Below, one piece after another: positions 45,681 to 53,845 of a DNA stretch of 64,000 nt; the first letter of the stretch is position 1, and each line of letters starts with the position of its first letter. The notes under the pieces were generated by a model. It was not told where the DNA came from, did not search any database, and saw nothing but the letters and a program-made list of their open reading frames with translations. The translations under genes and the position numbers were made by a program. The stretch comes from Candidatus Sulfotelmatobacter sp. (GTDB taxonomy: Bacteria; Acidobacteriota; Terriglobia; Terriglobales; Acidobacteriaceae), in assembly GCA_030039165.1 (NCBI GenBank), contig JASHQM010000079.1, positions 62,001 through 126,000 of the forward strand, given 5' to 3'.

Positions 45681-46868
45681 ATGCGATCAATAGCGTCGCG
45701 GATAGCGATGATGAGCGGGGAAGGCGCGCTCTCGGTGTTTGCGCGGGCCAAGGAACTGGAAGCACAAGGGCAATCGATTATTCACTTGGAATTGGGCGAG
45801 CCGGATTTTCATCCGTCAGGTAGCGTGGTGGATGCAGTTTCACGGGCGCTGGATGAGGGAAAGGACCGCTATTGCGCGGTGGTGGGAGTTGCTGAATTGC
45901 GACAGGAAATTGCCGCATACTTGCGGCGCACGCGCAATATCGACGTTTCAGCGGATAACGTCCTTGTGGCGCCGGGCTGTAAAGCGGCCTTATTTTTTGC
46001 AATGATGGCTTTGCTCGAGCCAGGGGATGAAGTTCTTTATCCCGACCCGGGATTTCCAGGCTATCCTTCAATTGCGCGCGGCCTCGGAGCCGTGCCCGTC
46101 TCGTTCGAGCTTTCGGCTCGCAATCATTTCCAGCCGGACATCGCTGATGTGGCGGCCAAGATAACGCCACGCACGCGGATGCTACTCACGAATTCTCCGG
46201 GCAATCCTACAGGAACGGTCTACAGCAGCGCGGTGCAGCGCGACCTGGCAGCGCTTGCGGTCGAGAAGGATCTGTGGGTTCTCTCCGACGAAATTTATGC
46301 GCGGATTATCTATGGCGGGGAATACGTTTCGATGCTGAGCTATCCGGGAATGCGTGAGCGGGCGTTAATCGTCGATGGTTTTTCGAAGAGCTTTGCGATG
46401 ACGGGGTGGCGGCTGGGGTATACGGTTGCACCGTCAGACGTCGTGCCGGCGCTGGCGATGATGGCGATAAATACGTACACCTGCGTGGCCGAGTTTACCC
46501 AGTATGCAGCGATTGAGGCGCTGCGCGACCGGGAGGGCGCAACGCCAAGGATGGTTGCGGAGTTTGCGCGGCGAAAGCAGCAGTTTGTTCGAGATTTGAA
46601 TCGAATCCCGGGATTTCGCTGCGAAGCCCCTGCAGGCGCCTTTTATGCGTGGGTGGATATCTGCGGGACTGGCACGAGCGCGGAGGAGATCTGCCGGATT
46701 TTGCTGGAGGATGCCGGAGTGGCCGCGATTCCGGGAGCGGCGTTTGGTCCTGCGGGGAAAGATTTTGTGCGCTTCTCCTTTGCGTCGTCGGTGGAAAATC
46801 TGCGGGAGGCCACGGCACGTATCCTAAAAGTTTCCAGCGTGTGGCAGGGAAGTCTGATAGAGAAATAG
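45681..46868 (+). CDS. Class I/II aminotransferase (aspartate aminotransferase-like)
   Basis: 395 residues from ATG 45681, with GGAGA six bases upstream; a frame reaching further upstream is the SDR 3' end. Features are IIHLELGEPDFHPSG, the LTNSPGNPTGTVYS substrate loop, SDEIYARIIYGG, the PLP lysine in DGFSKSFAMTGWRLGY and the C-terminal Arg in FVRFSFASS. It transfers an amino group between an amino acid and a 2-oxo acid. The neighbouring PLP enzyme suggests amino acid metabolism, but the substrate is unknown. Confidence 0.92.
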   Translation: MRSIASRIAMMSGEGALSVFARAKELEAQGQSIIHLELGEPDFHPSGSVVDAVSRALDEGKDRYCAVVGVAELRQEIAAYLRRTRNIDVSADNVLVAPGCKAALFFAMMALLEPGDEVLYPDPGFPGYPSIARGLGAVPVSFELSARNHFQPDIADVAAKITPRTRMLLTNSPGNPTGTVYSSAVQRDLAALAVEKDLWVLSDEIYARIIYGGEYVSMLSYPGMRERALIVDGFSKSFAMTGWRLGYTVAPSDVVPALAMMAINTYTCVAEFTQYAAIEALRDREGATPRMVAEFARRKQQFVRDLNRIPGFRCEAPAGAFYAWVDICGTGTSAEEICRILLEDAGVAAIPGAAFGPAGKDFVRFSFASSVENLREATARILKVSSVWQGSLIEK

Positions 46869-46908
46869 CGTGGATGGCGCAAGTAGATTCCGGGGATTAG
46901 GAGCATTC

Positions 46909-48255
46909 ATGACGAGGAGAATCATTATCTTTCTGTCTCTTCTTGTAGTGGCTGCAAGTTTCGCGCAATCCGCGGCAGGGCAGGCACGGCCTTTGCCGGG
47001 GCCGGACGTCCAGCAGATTTATCAGCGGTTGCTCCCTGAGATTGAGAAGATTCCTGCTTTCGATCATCACGCGCATCCGGGCTTTGCGGACGATCCCGAC
47101 GTGGATGCGATGGCTGCGCCGCCTGATGCCAGCGAGCCATTGCGCACGCGCGACGACAATCCGGAGTTGATTGCGGCGGCGAAGGCGCTATTTGGCTATC
47201 CCTACGATGATCTTTCCGCAGAACACGCGAAGTGGCTGGTTGCGAAGAAGTCGGAATTGAAAAAGCAGTATCCGGGCGCGGCTTATTTCGATTTGATTCT
47301 GGACAAGATCAACACCGAAAGCTCTGTGGCAAACCGGGCGATGATGGCGGATTACCTGGACCCAAAGAGATTTCCCTGGGTTTTCTTCGCCGACTCGTTT
47401 ATGTGGCCGTTTAACAATCGGCGAGAGACGGCGAGGAATCCGGACGAGGGAGTATTCATTCCCCTGCAGGAAAAGATGCTGCACCGGTGGATGCAGCAGG
47501 AGAACGTGAGCCAGCTGCCGGCGAAGTTTAATGACTACCTTGAATTCATCGTGCGCACGCTCGATGACAACACGAAAAGAGGTGGAATTGCGATGAAGTT
47601 CGAAGTGGCATACTTTCGGCCGACGACCTTCTCAGACCCGCCACGAAGCCAGGCAGAAGAAATTTATGAAAAATATGCTTCCGGCGGGGTGGTACCGGGC
47701 GAAGGGGAATACCGAATTTTTCAGGACTACATTTTTCGATACCTGGTTGGTCTCGGAGGACGGTTTCACCTGCCAGTGCATATCCATACGGCGGTGGGGA
47801 TTGGCGATTATTTCAATTTGTCGCAGAGCAACGTAATGGGGCTGGAGAGCGTGCTGCGCGATCCACGTTATCATTCGACGACTTTTGTGTTGATTCACGG
47901 CGGTTATCCACTGGAGCGCGAGGCGATATGGTTGGCGGCAATGAAGAATGTCTATATCGATTCTTCGTTTGGTGAGTTGGCGCAGTATCCGGCGGCGTTC
48001 AAGGATACGCTGAAGATGTGGCTGGAAACGTTTCCTGAGAAGATTACATTCGGCACGGATTGTTTCCCATACAATGAGGTGCTGGGAGCAGAAGAGAGCT
48101 ATTGGCTGGGGGCGGAGTCGTCGCGGAAGGCTTTGACGGCGGCCTTGGCGGAAATGATATCCGAGAATGAGATCACTGAGGCGCGGGCGCTGGAGCTGGC
48201 GCACGGGTATCTGCACGACAATGCCGTGAAGCTGTATGGGGGGAAGGTGCATTGA
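46909..48255 (+). CDS. Exported amidohydrolase-related protein
   Basis: 448 residues from ATG 46909 after TTAGGAG. A signal peptide (IIIFLSLLVVAASFAQSAAG) is present. The TIM-barrel amidohydrolase features are FDHHAHPGF near residue 50, HIHTAVG, LIHGGYP and FGTDCFPY, giving the expected His, His and Asp metal ligands. The Asn-Phe-rich lid from about 160-190 is not typical of well-studied members. Hydrolysis or decarboxylation of an exported small molecule is plausible; the substrate is not known. Confidence 0.85.
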   Translation: MTRRIIIFLSLLVVAASFAQSAAGQARPLPGPDVQQIYQRLLPEIEKIPAFDHHAHPGFADDPDVDAMAAPPDASEPLRTRDDNPELIAAAKALFGYPYDDLSAEHAKWLVAKKSELKKQYPGAAYFDLILDKINTESSVANRAMMADYLDPKRFPWVFFADSFMWPFNNRRETARNPDEGVFIPLQEKMLHRWMQQENVSQLPAKFNDYLEFIVRTLDDNTKRGGIAMKFEVAYFRPTTFSDPPRSQAEEIYEKYASGGVVPGEGEYRIFQDYIFRYLVGLGGRFHLPVHIHTAVGIGDYFNLSQSNVMGLESVLRDPRYHSTTFVLIHGGYPLEREAIWLAAMKNVYIDSSFGELAQYPAAFKDTLKMWLETFPEKITFGTDCFPYNEVLGAEESYWLGAESSRKALTAALAEMISENEITEARALELAHGYLHDNAVKLYGGKVH

Positions 48256-48329
48256 GTTGAGAGACTCATTCGGCCAGCGGCGGGTAGCGAGATCGGGACC
48301 TTGCAAGCAATAGCTGCGCGGAGGATTTG

Positions 48330-48782
48330 ATGGCAAAGAAAAAGGCGTCCGTGCGCGAAAAAGTGAATAGAGCGAAGTCACACGCACGGGCGACGCGAGC
48401 GGTGACCAAGCACGCGGCCCCGAAGCATGAACTGCAATACATACCGTGGCGGTCGATTCCGCTGGAGGATTTAAATCCCCTGCTGCAACGGCAGTTCGTT
48501 GTCGGGCAGGAGATCATGCTGGCCCGAGTGCTGCTAAAAAAGGGCTGCGTCGTCCCCGAGCATAGCCATCACAACGAGCAGCTTACTTATATTCTGAATG
48601 GCGCCTTGAAGTTCTGGATCGGGGGACAAGAGATTGTGGTGCATTCGGGCGAAGTGCTGTGCATCCCTGCGAACATGCCCCATAAGGCGGAAGCACTCGA
48701 AGATACGGTTGATCTGGATGTCTTCACGCCGCCGCGCGCCGACTGGATTGAGAAGAAGGATCAATATCTTCGGGGCAGATAA
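48330..48782 (+). CDS. Cupin-domain protein
   Basis: 150 residues from ATG 48330, five bases after GGAGGA. The first 30 residues are strongly basic (MAKKKASVREKVNRAKSHAR), perhaps binding nucleic acid. The rest is a single cupin: PEHSHHNEQLTYILNG contains the metal-binding His and Glu, and GEVLCIPANMPHKAEAL the second motif. It precedes thrC by 15 bp and is probably co-transcribed. Its role is unknown. Confidence 0.87.
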   Translation: MAKKKASVREKVNRAKSHARATRAVTKHAAPKHELQYIPWRSIPLEDLNPLLQRQFVVGQEIMLARVLLKKGCVVPEHSHHNEQLTYILNGALKFWIGGQEIVVHSGEVLCIPANMPHKAEALEDTVDLDVFTPPRADWIEKKDQYLRGR

Positions 48783-48797
48783 GAGAAGTTCTTCCGA

Positions 48798-50180
48798 ATG
48801 AAACCTTCTGTTACTGGAAGAAACAGTTCGCTCTTTACTCCACCGCCAACCGGCTTCGTTCTTCGCTGCATCGAATGCGGCGTTATCAGCCACGCAGCCT
48901 CGCGAGATTTTCGCTGTAGCGAATGCGGAAATCTGCTCGAGATCAGCGATCCCGCATGGAGCGGCTTGGATCAGGAGACTCTGAAGGCGGAGTGGCGCGA
49001 GAGAAAACTCTCGAGTGCCGCACATGATCTGAGTGGGGTGTGGCGTTTCCGCGAGCTGCTGCCCAGGCCCTCATCGCAGGATCACGTGGTTACTTTGCAG
49101 GAGGGCAACACTCCCCTGTTTGAGCTGCCGCAATGCTCGCGCATCACAGGTGTGAAGCAGCTTTATGCGAAACATCAAGGATTGAATCCGACAGGCTCGT
49201 TCAAAGATACCGGTATGACGGTCGCCGCGACCTTCGCACGTCAGGCGGGATATCGATGGGTGGCCTGCGCTTCGACCGGCAACACGTCGGCCTCGATGGC
49301 GGCTTACGCGGCCCGCGGAGGAATGCGCAGCCTGGTGTTGGTGCCGGAAGGGAAAATTTCCTGGAGCAAGCTTTCGCAGGCACTTGACTACGGGGCTCTG
49401 ACCTGCCAACTTCGAACCGACTTCGACGGCTGTTTGCGGCTGTTGCAGGAACTGGTGCGAAGTGCGCCTGTCTATCAGTTGAACTCGATCAACCCGTTTC
49501 GGATCGAGGGTCAGAAGACGCTGGCCTTCGAATTAATCGAACAACTTGATTGGCATGCGCCGGACCACATTATCCTGCCCGGTGGGAATCTCGGGAATAG
49601 TTCTGCGATCGGCAAAGCATTGTTGGAAATGCGCGAGATTGGATTGATTTCACGCGCTCCGAAACTGTCGATTATTCAGGCTGAGGGAGCGAATGCGCTG
49701 GTGCGGACGGTCCGCGAGGCTGGGGGCAAGAAGTTGATCAGTGTGCAGGCGGAGACACGGGCGACTGCGATTCGGATTGGGAGTCCAGCCTCGTGGAAGA
49801 AGGCAATAAACATGCTGAACGCAACCCAGGGCGTGGTGGAGCAGGTAAGCGAAGTCGAGATTGCGCAGGCTAAAGCGGAAATTGGCGCCGAGGGAATTGG
49901 CTGCGAGCCGGCGTCGGCGGTGACTCTCGCGGGGTTGAAGAAATTGGTGCGACAGGAGTTCGTAAGCCCGGATGAGTCAGTTGTTCTGGTGCTGACGGGG
50001 AATCTGCTGAAGGATCCCGACTACATTCTGGACTTTCATCAAGGTGAGCTTTTTCAAGAAGAGCCGCAGGACGTGAAGCTGGACGGGCTTCGGCATCAGC
50101 CGGTGGTGCTGGATGCGAGCCTGAACGCGGTGCTAAAGACTTTGGAACAGGCAGACATGTCGGAGCCCATGAAACAGTGA
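48798..50180 (+). CDS. thrC: Threonine synthase
   Basis: 460 residues. An N-terminal zinc-ribbon-like unit (RCIECG and RCSECG) precedes the PLP fold II domain. The PLP lysine is in NPTGSFKDTGM, with ASTGNTSASMAAYAARGG and the phosphate loop PGGNLGNSSAIG. It converts O-phosphohomoserine to threonine. The terminal 65 residues extend the usual fold. Its stop codon overlaps thrB by four bases. Confidence 0.95.
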   Translation: MKPSVTGRNSSLFTPPPTGFVLRCIECGVISHAASRDFRCSECGNLLEISDPAWSGLDQETLKAEWRERKLSSAAHDLSGVWRFRELLPRPSSQDHVVTLQEGNTPLFELPQCSRITGVKQLYAKHQGLNPTGSFKDTGMTVAATFARQAGYRWVACASTGNTSASMAAYAARGGMRSLVLVPEGKISWSKLSQALDYGALTCQLRTDFDGCLRLLQELVRSAPVYQLNSINPFRIEGQKTLAFELIEQLDWHAPDHIILPGGNLGNSSAIGKALLEMREIGLISRAPKLSIIQAEGANALVRTVREAGGKKLISVQAETRATAIRIGSPASWKKAINMLNATQGVVEQVSEVEIAQAKAEIGAEGIGCEPASAVTLAGLKKLVRQEFVSPDESVVLVLTGNLLKDPDYILDFHQGELFQEEPQDVKLDGLRHQPVVLDASLNAVLKTLEQADMSEPMKQ

Positions 50181-51106
50181 CGCCCGCAAAGAAACTTCAG
50201 CTTTCGAGCCGGTTTGTTCTAAGACTTCCTGCGACGTCTGCGAATCTGGGCCCAGCCTTCGATGCTGCGGCGATCGCACTAGATCTTTACATTTCCATTG
50301 AAGCCAAAACCGCAGCAGCATTTTCGATCGTGGCTACAGGTCGTGACCGTGAGATTTGCCAGCGGATCGAAAATCATCTGATTCTAACGACGTATCAGGA
50401 GGTCGCGGAGGCTAACGGCTGGGAAGTTATTCCGCTTTCTTTGAAGATCAAGAACGATATTCCTATTGGGAAGGGATGTGGTTCGTCTGCGGCGGCAAGA
50501 CTGGCGGGGATTGCGCTAGCAAATCACTTTGGTCGGCTGCATTGGAGCGACGCGCAAATTGTCAGCGAGGCGGCGCGCCGGGAGCATCATGCCGATAACG
50601 CCGCCGCGTGCTGGATGGGCGGCCTGGCGGTTGCCAGCATGTCAGATGTGGGCAAGATCCAGATGGCGCAAGTTCCAATTAAAGGGAAGTGGCCGCTGTT
50701 CCTGGCGGTTCCCGGTTACCCTTTATCCACGGAAGAGGCAAGGCGAGTTTTACCGCCACAGTATTCGCGGGCGGATGCCGTGACCAACGTGCAAAACGCG
50801 ATGCTGTTGCTGACCGCGCTGACGCAGGGGCGGAATGATCTGTTGGCATCCGCTCTCGATGACCGGATTCATCAACCTTATCGGGCACCGCTGTGTCCGC
50901 TGCTGCCGTGTCTGTGGAAGTTGCGAGGAAGGCCGGGAGTTCTGGGTGTGGTGTTGAGCGGCGCAGGGCCTTCTGTATTGGTGTTTCTCGACCCGCGGGT
51001 CAGCATTCAGCCGACGCGGAAGATGCTCACTTCTCACATCGCGGCTGCGGGAGTTCCGGCAGAATTGCTGGTGACCAGAATTACCCAGCGCGGCGGGCGG
51101 GGCTGA
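50177..51106 (+). CDS. thrB: Homoserine kinase
   Basis: 309 residues starting with GTG 50177, which overlaps the thrC stop (GTGA). GHMP-kinase motifs are RLPATSANLGPAFDAAAIAL at the N-terminus, the ATP loop PIGKGCGSSAAARLAG, and the late GVVLSGAGPSVLVF. It phosphorylates homoserine to feed ThrC. The usual order in many bacteria is thrB-thrC; here it is reversed. Cytosolic. Confidence 0.95.
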   Translation: MTPAKKLQLSSRFVLRLPATSANLGPAFDAAAIALDLYISIEAKTAAAFSIVATGRDREICQRIENHLILTTYQEVAEANGWEVIPLSLKIKNDIPIGKGCGSSAAARLAGIALANHFGRLHWSDAQIVSEAARREHHADNAAACWMGGLAVASMSDVGKIQMAQVPIKGKWPLFLAVPGYPLSTEEARRVLPPQYSRADAVTNVQNAMLLLTALTQGRNDLLASALDDRIHQPYRAPLCPLLPCLWKLRGRPGVLGVVLSGAGPSVLVFLDPRVSIQPTRKMLTSHIAAAGVPAELLVTRITQRGGRG

Positions 51107-51256
51107 GGTATCCCGGCAGCCCGACCGGCACGAAAGTGCTATTTACCAGTCAACCGACCGCGCATATTTTTCAACTCATTCCCCCGCCAATACTTTTTGA
51201 GAGGCTTTGCGAAAGGGATCCCGGTGCAGACTTCGTCGTGGGTTTCTCCTGGGAAC

Positions 51257-51520
51257 ATGACGCGGAAGGCGAATTGCCAGCTTCTGACACGGGCAAGTGA
51301 CCCTGCGGTCCAGCAAGAGATAGAGACGTTTTTTCAGGCAGTTGATTCGTATCCTGCCAATCACGCCAGGCAGCCAGGTCTGACCTTTCAGGAACATCTT
51401 TGCGCGATTATTGCGGGTGATAGCGAAATGCGTGCGCAGCTGGGGGCCGGAACGTCTCACACCAAGGTCGCGAAACACAGAAGGCATGGGGGCACACAGA
51501 GTAAAGCGACTGGCATTTAA
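51257..51520 (+). CDS. Small hypothetical protein ending in a repeat
   Basis: 87 residues from ATG 51257 (MTRKANCQLLTRASDP). The middle, VQQEIETFFQAVDSYPANHA and RQPGLTFQEHLCAII, looks like a genuine helical protein. The last 20 or so residues (VAKHRRHGGTQSKATGI region) are encoded by a dispersed intergenic repeat and probably replace the original C-terminus. No ribosome-binding site is obvious. It may be a decayed gene. Confidence 0.45.
   Translation: MTRKANCQLLTRASDPAVQQEIETFFQAVDSYPANHARQPGLTFQEHLCAIIAGDSEMRAQLGAGTSHTKVAKHRRHGGTQSKATGI
51472..51503. repeat. Dispersed repeat copy, ACACAGAAGG type
   Basis: GAAACACAGAAGGCATGGGG followed by GCACACAGAG resembles the CACGGAGGCACAGAGAC unit at 62492, with several changes. 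A further partial copy, CACCACAGAGACATTTGAG, is at 52252-52270. Confidence 0.4.
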
Positions 51521-52074
51521 CGGCTGGCGGGCGGAACGATGTTGTTCATGCGCAGGTATTCCACCATCTGACCATAATGATCCCATACGTGGTTGGAAGC
51601 GCTGGTGGCGATGCCCAAACGGGTGACAGTTCCAACACCGAATGGGCTCTTGACGGGTTCAATGAGATTCTTGTCGTCGATCGTGTCGACTGCTTTATAG
51701 AGATACTCGAAAGACTCCTTCAGATACTTCAGAATCTGCCCCTTGGTCTTGACCGAAACAGGGCCGGTTTCATCGTCGGGAACTTTCTCGCCGAGAATGG
51801 CGGCGCCGTAGACGTAGTTTACCGCGGCTACGTGCTTAATCTGCTCGGCGAAGGTGCGGACGTCCTTGAATTCGCCGTTGGTAGGCGCAAATTCGAATTT
51901 GTCTTCGGGCATGGCTTCGGCCGCGCCGGTGAACTCGCGTTCGGTGCCTGCGATCGAGCGGTGAAGGACTTGAGCGACAGTGCGACGTTCCTGCTGAGAG
52001 GCTTTATTCTGTGCGAAAGCGTGGTAACAGGTGAGCGCTAGCAGAAAAGGGAGAAGATAGGAAACATTCTTCAC
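51517..52074 (-). CDS. Exported DinB-like protein
   Basis: 185 residues with a signal peptide (SYLLPFLLALTCYHAFA). The four-helix DinB/YfiT fold is indicated by FAEQIKHVAAVNYVYG near residue 80 and by NHVWDHYGQMVEYLRMNNIVPPAS at the end, with the His residues that bind a metal. The family includes metal-dependent thiol transferases; most members are uncharacterised. Export is unusual for classical DinB but common in acidobacteria. The gene stands alone. Confidence 0.85.
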   Translation of the reverse strand: MKNVSYLLPFLLALTCYHAFAQNKASQQERRTVAQVLHRSIAGTEREFTGAAEAMPEDKFEFAPTNGEFKDVRTFAEQIKHVAAVNYVYGAAILGEKVPDDETGPVSVKTKGQILKYLKESFEYLYKAVDTIDDKNLIEPVKSPFGVGTVTRLGIATSASNHVWDHYGQMVEYLRMNNIVPPASR

Positions 52075-52286
52075 GATGAGTTCCTCCGGGCGTTCCCGGC
52101 TGTGTTAGACGAGCATTATTGAATTACCCTACCACATCCCCAACGATGACCGAGCCGGGGAAACGCGCTTGCCGTTCTGACACTTGGTGAGGATCCCAGG
52201 GCAAATGCCCGGATCACCTTGTCGTGTTTCACGAGTCCCTAAAGCGCCGCTCACCACAGAGACATTTGAGTCCCGACATTTGTCTA

Positions 52287-53753
52287 TCAAGCCTGACTCG
52301 TCGGCGAAAACGGCCAGGTCTTACCGCGCCACGAGCGAATCATATAAATCGTCAAACCGGCAACCAAGATTATAAAAGCGTAGCGGATTTCCTTTTGCCA
52401 GTCCTGGCGATTGAACAGGATAAAAAGAAATCCGGCGATGGCCAGTAACGCCGGCAGAGGATAGAGCCACATGCGGAACGGCCGAGGCACATTGGGGCGC
52501 GTGATGCGAAAGACGATCAGTCCGACAGCCTGAACCAGAAATTGCAGAATCAGGCGAATCACGACTAGAGCGGCGATGGCGTCTTTCAGCCGCAGAAAAC
52601 AAAAAGCTGCCGCAACCAAGCCAAGGGCTAAAAGCGAAACATGGGGGAAGCGGTAAACGGGATGAACTTTGGCAAAAGCACGAAAATAATTTCCGTCGAG
52701 GGCGGCAGCGTAAGGGACACGGGAGTAGCCTAGAGTCAATGAAAAGACGGAGGCAAACGCTGTGACGATTACAAGCGCCGTTACCAGCCGCGCCGCCCAC
52801 GAGCCATAGACGCGCAGCATGAACAATGACACCACGTACAATCCAGTGTTGTTCTGCGCGGCGTGCAGCATCTCCCGCCAGGGTATGACTGCCAGAATGC
52901 ACAAGTTCATCAATAGGTATAGACAGGCGACGAACAGAATGGAAAGCAGGAGAGCGCGGGGAATATTGCGGGTAGGGTCTTTTATCTCGCCGCCCAGATA
53001 GCAGACGTTGTAGTAGCCCCAATAATCGTAGGTGGCAACGAGAAGGGCTCCGCCGAGACCGGTGAAAAATCCGCGAGAAAGTAAAAATGCGCCTGGCGGA
53101 AAGTCGAAAGCGCGAGCAGCGTTGAAATGAGTGAGGCCGGCGAAAATGATCCAGCCGATGGTCGCCATAACACCGAGCCAGAGAACTCTTGAGAGTCTCC
53201 CGATGACGGTGATTCTGCGATATAGCAGCAGGAGAGTGAACAGGCAGATCGCGACGGCTAATGCGGTGCCGGGAGTAACGATCCAACTGACTTGCAGTGA
53301 GCCAGCGAGCGGCAGAGGTACAGCCGCAGTATGAGACGCGTAGACCTTGTCGAGACCCGGCCAATAATATGCGGCATAGCCAGCGAGGCCGATGCATCCG
53401 CTAGCGATGGAGAGCGGAGCACTGAAAGAAAGTTGCCAGATAAAGAGAAATGAGATGAGGCGTCCCCATTTCTGCGGGCCATAGATTTCGCGGAGGTAGA
53501 GATAGGGTCCACCCGAGCCGGGAAGCGCTGCGCCCAGTTCCGCCGAGACGAGCCCGTCGCAAACGGCAAGAAGTGCGCCGGCGAGCCAGCCGAGCAGAGC
53601 TTGCGGGCCGCCCATCGCGCCGACCACAAGTGGCATGGTGATGAAGGGGCCCACGCCGATCATGTCGATCATGTTAAGAGCAGTGGCTGTGCCCAGGCCC
53701 ATGCCGCGGATCAGGCCGTGCGAGTTGGAGTCGGCTTGCGATGAATTGGTCAT
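52287..53753 (-). CDS. Amino acid permease, APC superfamily
   Basis: 488 residues from ATG 53753 (MTNSSQADSNSHG); a TTG at 53801 adds 16 residues, and neither start has a good site. About twelve hydrophobic segments are seen. The first is IDMIGVGPFITMPLVVGAMG, matching the G-x-G-x-F substrate-binding turn of TM1, and ALPGSGGPYLYLREIYG follows in the second loop. It should import an amino acid or polyamine through the inner membrane. The substrate is unknown. Confidence 0.92.
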   Translation of the reverse strand: MTNSSQADSNSHGLIRGMGLGTATALNMIDMIGVGPFITMPLVVGAMGGPQALLGWLAGALLAVCDGLVSAELGAALPGSGGPYLYLREIYGPQKWGRLISFLFIWQLSFSAPLSIASGCIGLAGYAAYYWPGLDKVYASHTAAVPLPLAGSLQVSWIVTPGTALAVAICLFTLLLLYRRITVIGRLSRVLWLGVMATIGWIIFAGLTHFNAARAFDFPPGAFLLSRGFFTGLGGALLVATYDYWGYYNVCYLGGEIKDPTRNIPRALLLSILFVACLYLLMNLCILAVIPWREMLHAAQNNTGLYVVSLFMLRVYGSWAARLVTALVIVTAFASVFSLTLGYSRVPYAAALDGNYFRAFAKVHPVYRFPHVSLLALGLVAAAFCFLRLKDAIAALVVIRLILQFLVQAVGLIVFRITRPNVPRPFRMWLYPLPALLAIAGFLFILFNRQDWQKEIRYAFIILVAGLTIYMIRSWRGKTWPFSPTSQA

Positions 53754-53845
53754 TGGCTGCGGGGTGACTGTCCCTATCGGACGAGAAGCAACCTCCCGCA
53801 AACCTGCCGCTGTTCAAACAGTTCATGGGCGGGGGCGTGCATGGT

